In this document: positions 1-5,384 of the stretch, piece by piece
Position numbering within the stretch: the first letter of the stretch is position 1
How the letters are laid out: the number at the start of each line of letters is the position of its first letter
NCBI GenBank assembly: GCA_030679025.1
Contig: JAUXTV010000094.1
Span: 1-7,308, forward strand
DNA: 7,308 nucleotides
Reading direction: 5' to 3'
DNA from: Candidatus Woesearchaeota archaeon
GTDB taxonomy: Archaea; Nanobdellota; Nanobdellia; SCGC-AAA011-G17; UBA489
The notes under the pieces: generated by a model
Told to the model about the DNA's origin: nothing
The model's input: the letters and a program-made list of their open reading frames with translations, nothing else
Database searches by the model: none
Made by a program: the position numbers and the translations under genes

Positions 1-82
1 CTTCTTTCTTTTTTTATTTTTTTTCTTGTTCTTTTACATTTTTTACTGCTACATCACATCGCTCAGAAATCATAATCCTAAG
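1..82 (+). other. T-rich tract at left edge (upstream terminator or leader)
   Basis: The first 50 bases are dominated by T runs. Archaeal transcription often stops at such oligo-T tracts, so this may be the end of a gene lying outside the window, the promoter and leader of the coiled-coil gene, or both. No clear TATA box stands at the expected distance from the ATG at 83. Confidence 0.35.
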
Positions 83-952
83 ATGACAGAAATCAATACA
101 GAAAATCCGGAAGTTAAAGAGGTAAAAAGTACTTTAGCCCAGAAGCATCAGGAAAAAGAAGCTTGGTTTCACAAAAAAGATGCTTTAAAACAAGAAATTT
201 TTGCAGCGATTAAAGAAATCCAAGAGGTTAAAAAACAACTAGATGCTGCTCGTTCTATACAACAAAAATGGAAGACAGAAAGAGACAAATGCAACAAGAT
301 CACAAAAGAATTAATTGTTCAGATAAAACCTCTCCAGAATGAAGTTCCTGTAAAGCAGACAGGTCCTTATGTAGATGTTAGTGGTCTGCAAAGAACGATA
401 GCGCGTCTGGAAATGAATATTGAAACAGAAGTCATGAAGTTCGAAAAAGAAAAAGAGCTGATGACAAAAATCAAGAAGTTGAAGAAGCAGTTAGGAGAAG
501 GTTTAGGAGCGGTAGAAGGTCGTCAACAATATATGCAATTATCCAAAGAGATTCGTGAAGCTAAAAAGAAGGCAGACGAATATCATAAAAAGTTTATGGA
601 AGAGCGGGAAAAAGACAAAGACAATCTGGAAAAGTTCGCAGCCTTGACAAAAAAGATCAATCAGCTCAAGAAAGAACAGGAAGAAGTCATCAAAAAATGC
701 CTCACCTTCAAGCAGGAGTATAGTCATTTAGCGCAGGAAGCTCGTGGTAAATTCGAACAAGAAAGAACACAAAGAAGAGCATCCACAGAAAAATATCAGA
801 AAGATCGTCAAGGACAAGAGCAGCGTCGCCAGGAACAAAACAAGAAGTTATTGGAAGAAAGATCAAAGAGTGTTGAAGAAAAGCTCAAGACCAGGAAAAA
901 GCTGACAACAGAAGATTTAATTGTTTTCCAAGGTCTAGATAAAAAAGATTAA
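83..952 (+). CDS. Archaeal coiled-coil protein, COG1340-like
   Basis: The product is 289 aa, highly charged and rich in Lys, Glu and Gln. It has no signal peptide or membrane segment and is almost entirely predicted helix, so it is probably a cytoplasmic coiled-coil protein. The segment at residues 108-140 (RLEMNIETEVMKFEKEKEL, followed by an I-K-L-KKQL helix) resembles the central conserved region of the archaeal COG1340 coiled-coil family, and the C-terminal KKLTTEDLIVF resembles that family's usual ending. The exact molecular role of the family is unknown to me. I chose the ATG at 83 because the reading frame upstream of it begins at a TTG and encodes only aromatic residues from a T-rich tract that looks untranslated. 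No clear Shine-Dalgarno or TATA box is visible for it. It converges on the archaeosortase gene, and the two stop codons overlap. I am sure of the ORF and coiled coil, and fairly sure of the family. Confidence 0.85.
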   Translation: MTEINTENPEVKEVKSTLAQKHQEKEAWFHKKDALKQEIFAAIKEIQEVKKQLDAARSIQQKWKTERDKCNKITKELIVQIKPLQNEVPVKQTGPYVDVSGLQRTIARLEMNIETEVMKFEKEKELMTKIKKLKKQLGEGLGAVEGRQQYMQLSKEIREAKKKADEYHKKFMEEREKDKDNLEKFAALTKKINQLKKEQEEVIKKCLTFKQEYSHLAQEARGKFEQERTQRRASTEKYQKDRQGQEQRRQEQNKKLLEERSKSVEEKLKTRKKLTTEDLIVFQGLDKKD

Positions 953-1464
953 CGTTTAATTCTTTTGAAAACGTATTGAAAATCACTTATTAAAGGAGTT
1001 TCTTCAATCTTAAATTTCCAGGTTAAAAAAATCCACACTGCTGCAACATACACGCTCGATAACACTTTCCAAATGAGTAAATGCAGAGTCTCAAAGTAAT
1101 TCTTGCCCACGCTAAATAACAGATAGAATAAGAATTGAATTCTAAGAATATTGGCCGCAAAGATCAAGACACTTCCCAAAAGAAAAAGTTTGATACCTAG
1201 CTTCCAGGAAATACCTCTAGTTAACAAAATGAGTAAGGCTAGAAGTAAATAAGCTGAAGCAGCAGTGCATGCAGAGACAAAGAGTAAAGTCTTAGTGCCA
1301 GCAAAAATAGTAGTTCCAGTTAAAGTCGCATCTACAAACAACTGTAAAATGCCGTACGAAACCCACAAGGTTAAAGGTGAAAAAACAACATAAAAAACAG
1401 GATAAAAAAGAGCTAACAGTAAAGCACTTATCCATCGTAACCCTAACATCCATAAGGAACGCAT
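949..1464 (-). CDS. Archaeosortase/exosortase family membrane protein
   Basis: This is a 171-aa, very hydrophobic protein with about four to five membrane segments (roughly residues 10-46, 58-82, 94-120, 126-150). It carries the three features of the exosortase/archaeosortase transpeptidase family in the right order: Cys66 at the start of a membrane helix (SACTAAS), Arg108 in an N-x-x-R-I motif (ANILRIQ), and His128 in the next segment (TLHLLIWK). Family members cut surface proteins near a C-terminal sorting signal, often in exchange for lipid attachment. I chose the ATG at 1464 over a TTG at 1518 because a TATA box (centre about 1488) lies 24 nt upstream, as in a leaderless transcript, and because it puts the first membrane segment at the N-terminus. 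A TTG start would give 189 aa. No substrate with a C-terminal sorting tripartite signal is seen in the window. I am fairly sure of the family; the substrate is unknown. Confidence 0.78.
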   Translation of the reverse strand: MRSLWMLGLRWISALLLALFYPVFYVVFSPLTLWVSYGILQLFVDATLTGTTIFAGTKTLLFVSACTAASAYLLLALLILLTRGISWKLGIKLFLLGSVLIFAANILRIQFLFYLLFSVGKNYFETLHLLIWKVLSSVYVAAVWIFLTWKFKIEETPLISDFQYVFKRIKR

Positions 1465-1482
1465 AGAATAAAGGTGATGGTT

Positions 1483-1494
1483 CTTTATAAAAGG
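1483..1494 (-). promoter_or_regulatory. TATA box for the archaeosortase gene
   Basis: On the minus strand the sequence reads CCTTTTATAAAG, centred about 24 nt before the ATG at 1464. It lies just past the end of the upstream 110-aa gene, so the archaeosortase can be transcribed on its own. It supports the ATG start and a leaderless or nearly leaderless transcript. Confidence 0.6.
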
Positions 1495-1521
1495 TTTTTG
1501 TACAATCGAAGAAAGCAAGGT

Positions 1522-1854
1522 TTAATTAATCATTAAAGCAAGCTCTTTTCCGAAATATCTTAATGGTAAATTTACAGCTAGATTTGTTTCGGGATCATAA
1601 ACATCCCATTGTTGGCCAATTTTATCAAAACCTGATTTTATTACTTTTGGCCATCTTATATTAGGATTTGCTAGCTCATCAAAGGTATAGTATGATATAT
1701 TTTTATAATAAATCGCGCCATTTACCACTGCTTCTCTTGGCACTCCATTATCTAACATTTCTTTTACTTCATAATATTTTACGCTATTTGTTATTGTTAA
1801 TAGACATGCTAGGCTAGATAATCCTCCCAAAAATGCTTTTGTTCCTTTTCTCAT
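1522..1854 (-). CDS. Small membrane-anchored or secreted protein, unknown function
   Basis: The product is 110 aa and I do not recognise it. It has a short basic N-terminus (MRKGTK) followed by a hydrophobic stretch at about residues 7-22, which could be an uncleaved anchor or a signal peptide. The rest (residues 25-110) is a soluble, Tyr- and Asn-rich domain, presumably outside the cell, with motifs such as YYKNISYYTFDEL and WDVYDPETNLAVNLPLRYFG. There is no lipobox and no C-terminal membrane tail, so it is not an obvious archaeosortase substrate. It starts with ATG 26 nt after a TATA box and is divergent from the TrmB-family gene. A perfect inverted repeat between the two promoters suggests TrmB-type control. 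Its Ile codons are ATA in 4 of 7 cases, as in the regulator gene and unlike the large sensor gene. It is a probable real gene with unknown function. Confidence 0.7.
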   Translation of the reverse strand: MRKGTKAFLGGLSSLACLLTITNSVKYYEVKEMLDNGVPREAVVNGAIYYKNISYYTFDELANPNIRWPKVIKSGFDKIGQQWDVYDPETNLAVNLPLRYFGKELALMIN

Positions 1855-1875
1855 CTAATTTTTTTGATTATTCGC

Positions 1876-1885
1876 CTATTTAAGC
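1876..1885 (-). promoter_or_regulatory. TATA box for the 110-aa protein gene
   Basis: The minus-strand sequence GCTTAAATAGG is centred about 26 nt before the ATG at 1854, the spacing expected for leaderless archaeal transcripts. It lies only 3 bp from the inverted repeat at 1888-1912. Confidence 0.55.
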
Positions 1886-1887
1886 AT

Positions 1888-1912
1888 AAGTTGTCACTTA
1901 ATACGACAACTT
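1888..1912. promoter_or_regulatory. Inverted repeat, likely operator between divergent promoters
   Basis: Two perfect 8-bp arms, AAGTTGTC (1888-1895) and GACAACTT (1905-1912), are separated by 9 bp (ACTTAATAC). The right arm runs into the TATA box of the TrmB-family gene, and the left arm is 3 bp from the TATA box of the divergent 110-aa protein gene. A dimeric winged-helix protein bound here would cover the BRE/TATA region of both promoters. The neighbouring TrmB-family protein is the natural candidate (inference), which would give autoregulation together with control of the small gene. Confidence 0.6.
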
Positions 1913-1920
1913 TATATAAG
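1911..1920 (+). promoter_or_regulatory. TATA box for the TrmB-family gene
   Basis: The sequence TTTATATAAG is centred about 26 nt before the ATG at 1941, which fits a leaderless transcript. Its first two bases are the end of the right arm of the inverted repeat, so a bound regulator would compete with TBP/TFB. Confidence 0.65.
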
Positions 1921-1940
1921 GTTCTAGTTTTATTAAATTT

Positions 1941-2648
1941 ATGATCGACAAGTTACGTAAAATAGGTCTTTCTGAAAAGGAATCTTTAATTTATCTTCAA
2001 TTGGTTGAATCTGGAGAGTCTTTAGCTAACTCCATCGCGAAGCGAACTGGCACAAATAGAACTGTTACTTATAACATACTTCAACAACTGGTTGAAAAAG
2101 GATTGATTTCTTATATAAAAAAAGATGGAAAGAGATACTACCAAGCATCTTCTTTTGATTCTTTATATTCTAATATAAAAGAAAAGGAGATAATTGTTTT
2201 TGATTTAATTAAGGAGTTATCTAGTCTTGGCTCAAAAAACTATTCTCCACCAAAAGTAGAGATTTTTGAAGGTTTAGCCGGAATAAGAAATTTATTTCAA
2301 CAGATAGTTAAGTCAAAAGAGCTTAGAGTCTTAAACGCCACTGGATTGATATTTGAGAACTTGAAGTATGAAGCGGGGCATATTGTTAAGGAAATAGAAA
2401 ATAAGATAGACACTAAAATTATTGCTAATGAATATATGAAGAATACTCCTCTAGTTTCTTTCAAAAAACTTAAAATCAGATATCTCCCAAGAAAAGTAGA
2501 TTATTATGCTACTACTTTTATCTTTAATGAGATTATAGCAATACAATTACTAAAAGAAAAACCGATAGTTATAAAAATTGAAAGTAAAGATATCGCTGAA
2601 GGATATAAGATTAATTTTGATTTATTATGGAAAGTTGCTAAGAAGTGA
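1941..2648 (+). CDS. TrmB-family transcriptional regulator
   Basis: The product is a 235-aa soluble protein. Residues 3-70 form the N-terminal TrmB-type winged helix: the LGLSEKE-like opening (IGLSEKESLIYLQLVE), the recognition region TGTNRTVTYNILQQLVEKG and a wing with KKDGKRYYQ. Residues 72-98 look like a short helical linker. The C-terminal effector part (about 104-235) has the family's VEIFEGLAGIRNLFQQI segment and ends with the IAEGYKINFDLLWKVAK motif typical of TrmB-like proteins. It is shorter than the sugar-sensing TrmB of Thermococcales (over 300 aa) and lacks the larger sugar-binding extension, so the ligand cannot be guessed. The start is fixed by the TATA box 26 nt upstream. It is divergent from the 110-aa protein gene across an inverted repeat. 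ATA supplies 14 of its 30 Ile codons, far more than in the downstream sensor gene, which may hint at separate ancestry. Confidence 0.9.
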   Translation: MIDKLRKIGLSEKESLIYLQLVESGESLANSIAKRTGTNRTVTYNILQQLVEKGLISYIKKDGKRYYQASSFDSLYSNIKEKEIIVFDLIKELSSLGSKNYSPPKVEIFEGLAGIRNLFQQIVKSKELRVLNATGLIFENLKYEAGHIVKEIENKIDTKIIANEYMKNTPLVSFKKLKIRYLPRKVDYYATTFIFNEIIAIQLLKEKPIVIKIESKDIAEGYKINFDLLWKVAKK

Positions 2649-2736
2649 ATGTGAGATTCTACATAATTTTTGAATATATTTAGGGTCTTAACATTGAACA
2701 GAAGAACAAATAGACTTCAAAATCCAACTCATATAA
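2649..2736 (+). terminator. AT-rich tail after the TrmB-family gene
   Basis: The stretch after the TGA stop has short T runs (ATAATTTTTG and ATATATTTAG) that could end the transcript. There is no strong hairpin. The rest of the gap up to the next promoter shows nothing I recognise. Confidence 0.3.
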
Positions 2737-2747
2737 CTTTATAAAGT
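2737..2747 (+). promoter_or_regulatory. TATA box for the HAMP/DUF835/wHTH gene
   Basis: The sequence CTTTATAAAG is centred about 27 nt before the ATG at 2769, consistent with leaderless transcription of the sensor gene independent of the TrmB-family gene. Confidence 0.6.
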
Positions 2748-2768
2748 AAAATTCAAATAGGGTACACT

Positions 2769-4352
2769 ATGAAGTTCACCCACCAACTAGTCTTAGGATT
2801 TGGTATTCTTACGTTATTCGTGTTGTTAAGCGGTGTAACTGGCATTATTGCAACTGATGTTATTAATAGCAAAGTAGAAACTTTAACTCGAGTTACTGGT
2901 CCAACAGTGCAGATTATTGATGACATGATTATTAACACAGCCCAGATGAATCGTGTTCTCCAGGAGTTTGCAGCTGAAGATGATGAAACTGCTTTGGAAG
3001 ATTTGAGAAGTGAATTTGATAGTCTCAATCAACAAATGATTACTTTGCAAGCTAATGCTTTGGAACTTATTAATGATGAAAATCTCTTGGAAAATCTCCA
3101 AACAGCAGATAAAAAATATACTAACTTCAAGGAAAAAGCAACTACTCTCATGGCTGCAAGAAAAAATGAACTTAGTACCATCGATCTCAAAGAACAAGAG
3201 CGTTATAAAACATTAAAAGATGCAGTAAACAAGCAAGCCAATGATGACTCAAAAGAGCTTATAGCAATTTTAAACGAAGTTTCTACACGAGTCAGTACTT
3301 TAAACAAAAGAGCAGATGAAGAATCATTAGCAGCGTTAAGAACAACTTATACAGTGCTTATATTCATGACCATTGCTAGTATTTCTCTTGCTCTGTTATT
3401 TGCTATTGTTTTGGGCAGAGCAATTCTTCGTCCCATTAATGACTTGGCTGAAGCAGCTACTAAAATTAGTGTAGGAAATTTTGATGCTACAGTCAAAGAA
3501 ACAAAAATTAACAAAGAATTAGCCAACCTAACTAATACTTTCAATAAAATGAGTATGAGTTTAAAAGGCATGTTAGAAGAAAGTCCTAGATTAAAGCAAT
3601 TTATGGAGATAATTCCTTCCGCAGAAAAACCAACGAGTAAGCCTGAACGATATAGTATTGCTGCAGGTGCTAGTTATCTCTTAAAAGAATCTCCTACTAA
3701 GAAAGCTTATGAAATTTTTGTAGACAAAGTTACGCACAACTATCAAGGATTATGTATTACTCGTATGAATCCAGAGCTGATCAAGAAACAATATGATCTG
3801 CAAAAAACTCCTATCCTCTGGCTCTCAGATATTAAAGACTCCAAGGTATTCTCTTCTTCTGATCTGTTGTTAATCAGCAAGCTCATTCTGGATTTTATTG
3901 TCAAAGCAGAAAAAAGTGTTATTCTCTTAGATAGAATAGACTATCTCATTGCGAAGCATGGCTTCCAAGAAGTGTTAAAACTAATTATTAAGCTCAATGA
4001 TAGAGTTATGGTCAGCAATGCTCTCTTATTGATTCCCGTTGATCCTTCCCTATTGCGTGCTGAAGAGTTTAGTTTCCTAGAAAAAGAACCCCAGGTGCTG
4101 CCTGAAGCTGGGGATAAAGTGGAATTGCCTCCAGATCTAATGAAAATCTTAAGCTTAATTGCTAATAGAAAAGCACTTGGCAAAATGGTCACTTTCAAGG
4201 ACATAGCCCATGAGTTGAATATTACTGCGCCAACCACACAGCGACGCATAGTTGACCTCTATAACCGCGGGTTCATAACTATTATCAAGCAAGGAAGAAA
4301 CAAAATCCTGCAATTGACGCATGATGGCGAGCGTTTCACAAAGAGCAAATAA
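2769..4352 (+). CDS. Transmembrane sensor: HAMP, DUF835-like domain, winged helix
   Basis: The product is 527 aa. Residues 7-28 are a first membrane helix. Residues 29-193 are an all-helical extracytoplasmic region like the four-helix-bundle sensors of chemoreceptors. Residues 194-216 are the second membrane helix. Residues 217-269 are a HAMP domain (Pro222, ISVGNFDA, then KELANLTNTFNKM). Residues 294-440 match the archaeal DUF835 pattern: GASYLLKE, a GLCITRMNPELIKKQYDL segment, TPILWLSDI, SVILLDRIDYLI and LLLIPVDPSLL. Residues 455-525 form a winged helix (FKDIAHELNITAPTTQRRIVDLYNRGF, with wing QGRNKILQLT). There is no methyl-accepting signalling domain, histidine kinase or receiver, so the likely output is DNA binding from the membrane, a one-component regulator (inference). 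The N-terminus is set by a TATA box 27 nt upstream. It is a stand-alone gene whose target is unknown. The domain calls are firm except the sensor fold and the function of DUF835. Confidence 0.87.
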   Translation: MKFTHQLVLGFGILTLFVLLSGVTGIIATDVINSKVETLTRVTGPTVQIIDDMIINTAQMNRVLQEFAAEDDETALEDLRSEFDSLNQQMITLQANALELINDENLLENLQTADKKYTNFKEKATTLMAARKNELSTIDLKEQERYKTLKDAVNKQANDDSKELIAILNEVSTRVSTLNKRADEESLAALRTTYTVLIFMTIASISLALLFAIVLGRAILRPINDLAEAATKISVGNFDATVKETKINKELANLTNTFNKMSMSLKGMLEESPRLKQFMEIIPSAEKPTSKPERYSIAAGASYLLKESPTKKAYEIFVDKVTHNYQGLCITRMNPELIKKQYDLQKTPILWLSDIKDSKVFSSSDLLLISKLILDFIVKAEKSVILLDRIDYLIAKHGFQEVLKLIIKLNDRVMVSNALLLIPVDPSLLRAEEFSFLEKEPQVLPEAGDKVELPPDLMKILSLIANRKALGKMVTFKDIAHELNITAPTTQRRIVDLYNRGFITIIKQGRNKILQLTHDGERFTKSK

Positions 4353-4390
4353 ATTTTTTAACTGATTTTCACTATTTTTCACTATTTTTT
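4353..4390 (+). terminator. Oligo-T termination region with 10-bp tandem repeat
   Basis: Three T runs (4354-4359, 4375-4379, 4385-4390) follow the stop codon, as is usual for archaeal transcription ends. Two copies of TTTTCACTAT lie in tandem (4366-4375 and 4376-4385). No hairpin is present. This probably ends the sensor transcript before the next TATA box. Confidence 0.5.
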
Positions 4391-4397
4391 ACAGTAT

Positions 4398-4408
4398 CTT
4401 TATAAATA
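4398..4408 (+). promoter_or_regulatory. TATA box ahead of the small RNA candidate
   Basis: The sequence CTTTATAAATA is centred at about 4403, with no start codon at the usual distance. The expected transcription start is near 4428-4430, just where a series of hairpins begins, which suggests a non-coding transcript. Confidence 0.5.
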
Positions 4409-4427
4409 AAAGTACCTTACTTAAATT

Positions 4428-4518
4428 GTTCTTCGAAAAGACCTCCGTTTGCACCAACTTTGCAACGCAACACAGCAAGCCCCGATTTCGGGGTGCGCCT
4501 GTTGTTGTGATTTTTTTT
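4428..4518 (+). ncRNA. Candidate structured small RNA, about 90 nt
   Basis: This intergenic segment is clearly richer in G and C than its surroundings, as structured RNAs are in AT-rich archaea. It starts about 26 nt after a TATA box and ends in T8 (4511-4518). Three hairpins can be drawn. The first has TCTT and AAGA arms around a CGAA loop (4430-4441). The second has CGTTTGCA and TGCAACG arms with one bulged T and loop CCAACTT (4446-4467). The third is a long hairpin in which CAACACAG (4468-4475) pairs with CTGTTGTTG (4499-4507) and an inner CCCCG/CGGGG stem (4480-4493) is closed by an ATTT loop. No ORF of note spans it. It does not look like a tRNA or a C/D box RNA, and I do not recognise it as a known family. 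The alternative is that it is only the 3' end of the sensor mRNA with a strong terminator. Confidence 0.5.
4468..4518 (+). terminator. Strong hairpin followed by T8
   Basis: The long stem at 4468-4507, with its GC-rich tip CCCCG/CGGGG, is followed within three bases by eight T residues. It resembles an intrinsic terminator and would fix the 3' end of any transcript arriving from the left, either the small RNA or read-through from the sensor gene. Confidence 0.6.
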
Positions 4519-4632
4519 AAACTTATAACAAACTAAAAGGTCACATTCTCCACATTTTCTCAAAAAGGCTTGTAAATCTTTAGGTTATCTGAGAAAAGTA
4601 TTCACCATCCAGTCTAAAATAAAAAAAGAAAC
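4519..4632. other. Intergenic stretch without recognised features
   Basis: Between the T8 tract and the next TATA box the sequence is AT-rich with no convincing ORF, hairpin or repeat. A TTATAA-like element near 4523 is too far from the lipoprotein start to be its main promoter. Confidence 0.4.
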
Positions 4633-4642
4633 CTTTTTAAAG
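4633..4642 (+). promoter_or_regulatory. TATA box for the lipoprotein gene
   Basis: The sequence CTTTTTAAAG is centred about 26 nt before the ATG at 4664, consistent with a leaderless transcript. This favours the first of the two adjacent ATG codons (4664 and 4667) as the start. Confidence 0.55.
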
Positions 4643-4663
4643 AAGAACCATATCCAACTTTTC

Positions 4664-5347
4664 ATGATGAAGAGAGAGTTGATAGCACTTCTTGCAGTCC
4701 TTTTAGTCATTACAGCTTGTGGTTCGCAAGGAACAACACCTGTAGTCAACACTAATAACACAGGAAATGCAAATCCTACTAATACTAATAATCCAACGAC
4801 AGTAGAATCTAATTTAGAATATTGTAAAATGATTATCAAAACTGCTCAATCCCAGGTAAATACTTTCGATCGTCAGGAAAAAACCATTAAGACTAATATT
4901 GATGCAACAAAGAAAAAGATTAATACTCTTAAAGCAGTAGCAGGCAATGAGGAAGCAATCGTAGAGGAAGAAGCAGATCTTGCAGGCTTAAATGATCGCT
5001 TAAAAGAAACTCAATCTAGTCTTGCTGATGCAAAAAATACTTTAACTGATGCTACTACTAAATGTGCTAAAATAGCAAAGAAAGGAGATAAGACTATTTG
5101 CAAAGAATTTAACGAAGATCTACAACAACAAATACAAAATGCTCAAGCTGCATTAGCAAAAGAAGAAGCTAATCTAGCAAATATCCAAAGACAATATGAT
5201 ACTGCAAAATCCGCAGGCAAAACCACTGCATTCTTAGCCAGCATCGATGAAGAAATGGAGAAGAAGAATCTAGACATTCTCAAGATCAAGAACAATACCG
5301 ATAAATTAAATCAAATGGCTACACAATTAAACGAACGCTGTAATTAA
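4664..5347 (+). CDS. Lipoprotein with two Cys-bracketed helical hairpins
   Basis: The product is 227 aa. The N-terminus is a lipoprotein signal: basic MMKRE, hydrophobic residues 6-16 and lipobox ITAC with the lipid-modified Cys at 19. Residues 22-48 form a low-complexity Asn/Thr/Pro linker that would hold the domain off the membrane. The rest is helical coiled coil. The only other cysteines are 54, 134, 146 and 226. Cys54-134 and Cys146-226 are each exactly 80 residues apart, each block begins with Cys-Lys, and each has a Gly-containing break near its middle (AVAGNEE and KSAGKTT). This suggests two antiparallel helical hairpins, each stapled at its base by a disulfide, possibly from an internal duplication. 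It acts outside the cytoplasmic membrane, but I do not recognise a family or a function. The start is supported by a TATA box 26 nt upstream. It converges on the radical SAM gene. Confidence 0.85.
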   Translation: MMKRELIALLAVLLVITACGSQGTTPVVNTNNTGNANPTNTNNPTTVESNLEYCKMIIKTAQSQVNTFDRQEKTIKTNIDATKKKINTLKAVAGNEEAIVEEEADLAGLNDRLKETQSSLADAKNTLTDATTKCAKIAKKGDKTICKEFNEDLQQQIQNAQAALAKEEANLANIQRQYDTAKSAGKTTAFLASIDEEMEKKNLDILKIKNNTDKLNQMATQLNERCN

Positions 5348-5384
5348 TTTTAATTTCTCTTGTTCTTACACTCTAACACTGTAT
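5348..5384. terminator. Short gap between convergent genes
   Basis: Only 37 bp separate the lipoprotein stop from the radical SAM stop. The + strand has T-rich segments (ATTTTAATTTCTCTTG) suitable for archaeal termination of the lipoprotein transcript. No hairpin is evident. Confidence 0.35.

Noticed and set aside
26..82. N-terminal extension of the coiled-coil frame starting at a TTG
   Set aside because: It encodes a Phe/Tyr-rich stretch from a T-rich tract, the start codon is TTG, and the family-like protein begins well after the ATG at 83.
539..727. Minus-strand Phe/Leu-rich frame resembling a membrane protein
   Set aside because: Phe and Leu runs are simply the antisense of Lys/Glu-rich coiled-coil codons.
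83..952. Coiled-coil gene as an SMC/Rad50-type ATPase fragment
   Set aside because: There is no Walker A, signature or Walker B motif, and the length and central motif fit the stand-alone COG1340-type protein.
1465..1518. TTG start for the archaeosortase at 1518
   Set aside because: The TATA box that fits the ATG at 1464 lies inside this stretch, and no ribosome binding site precedes the TTG. It cannot be excluded completely.
4366..4385. Tandem TTTTCACTAT as a possible CRISPR or integration repeat
   Set aside because: There are only two 10-bp copies without spacers, inside an oligo-T terminator region. No CRISPR array, transposase, integrase or attachment-site pair is seen in the window.
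4428..4518. tRNA or guide RNA reading of the structured intergenic island
   Set aside because: There is no acceptor/T-arm arrangement, no T-loop-like sequence, no C and D boxes, and no ACA at the proper distance from the last stem.
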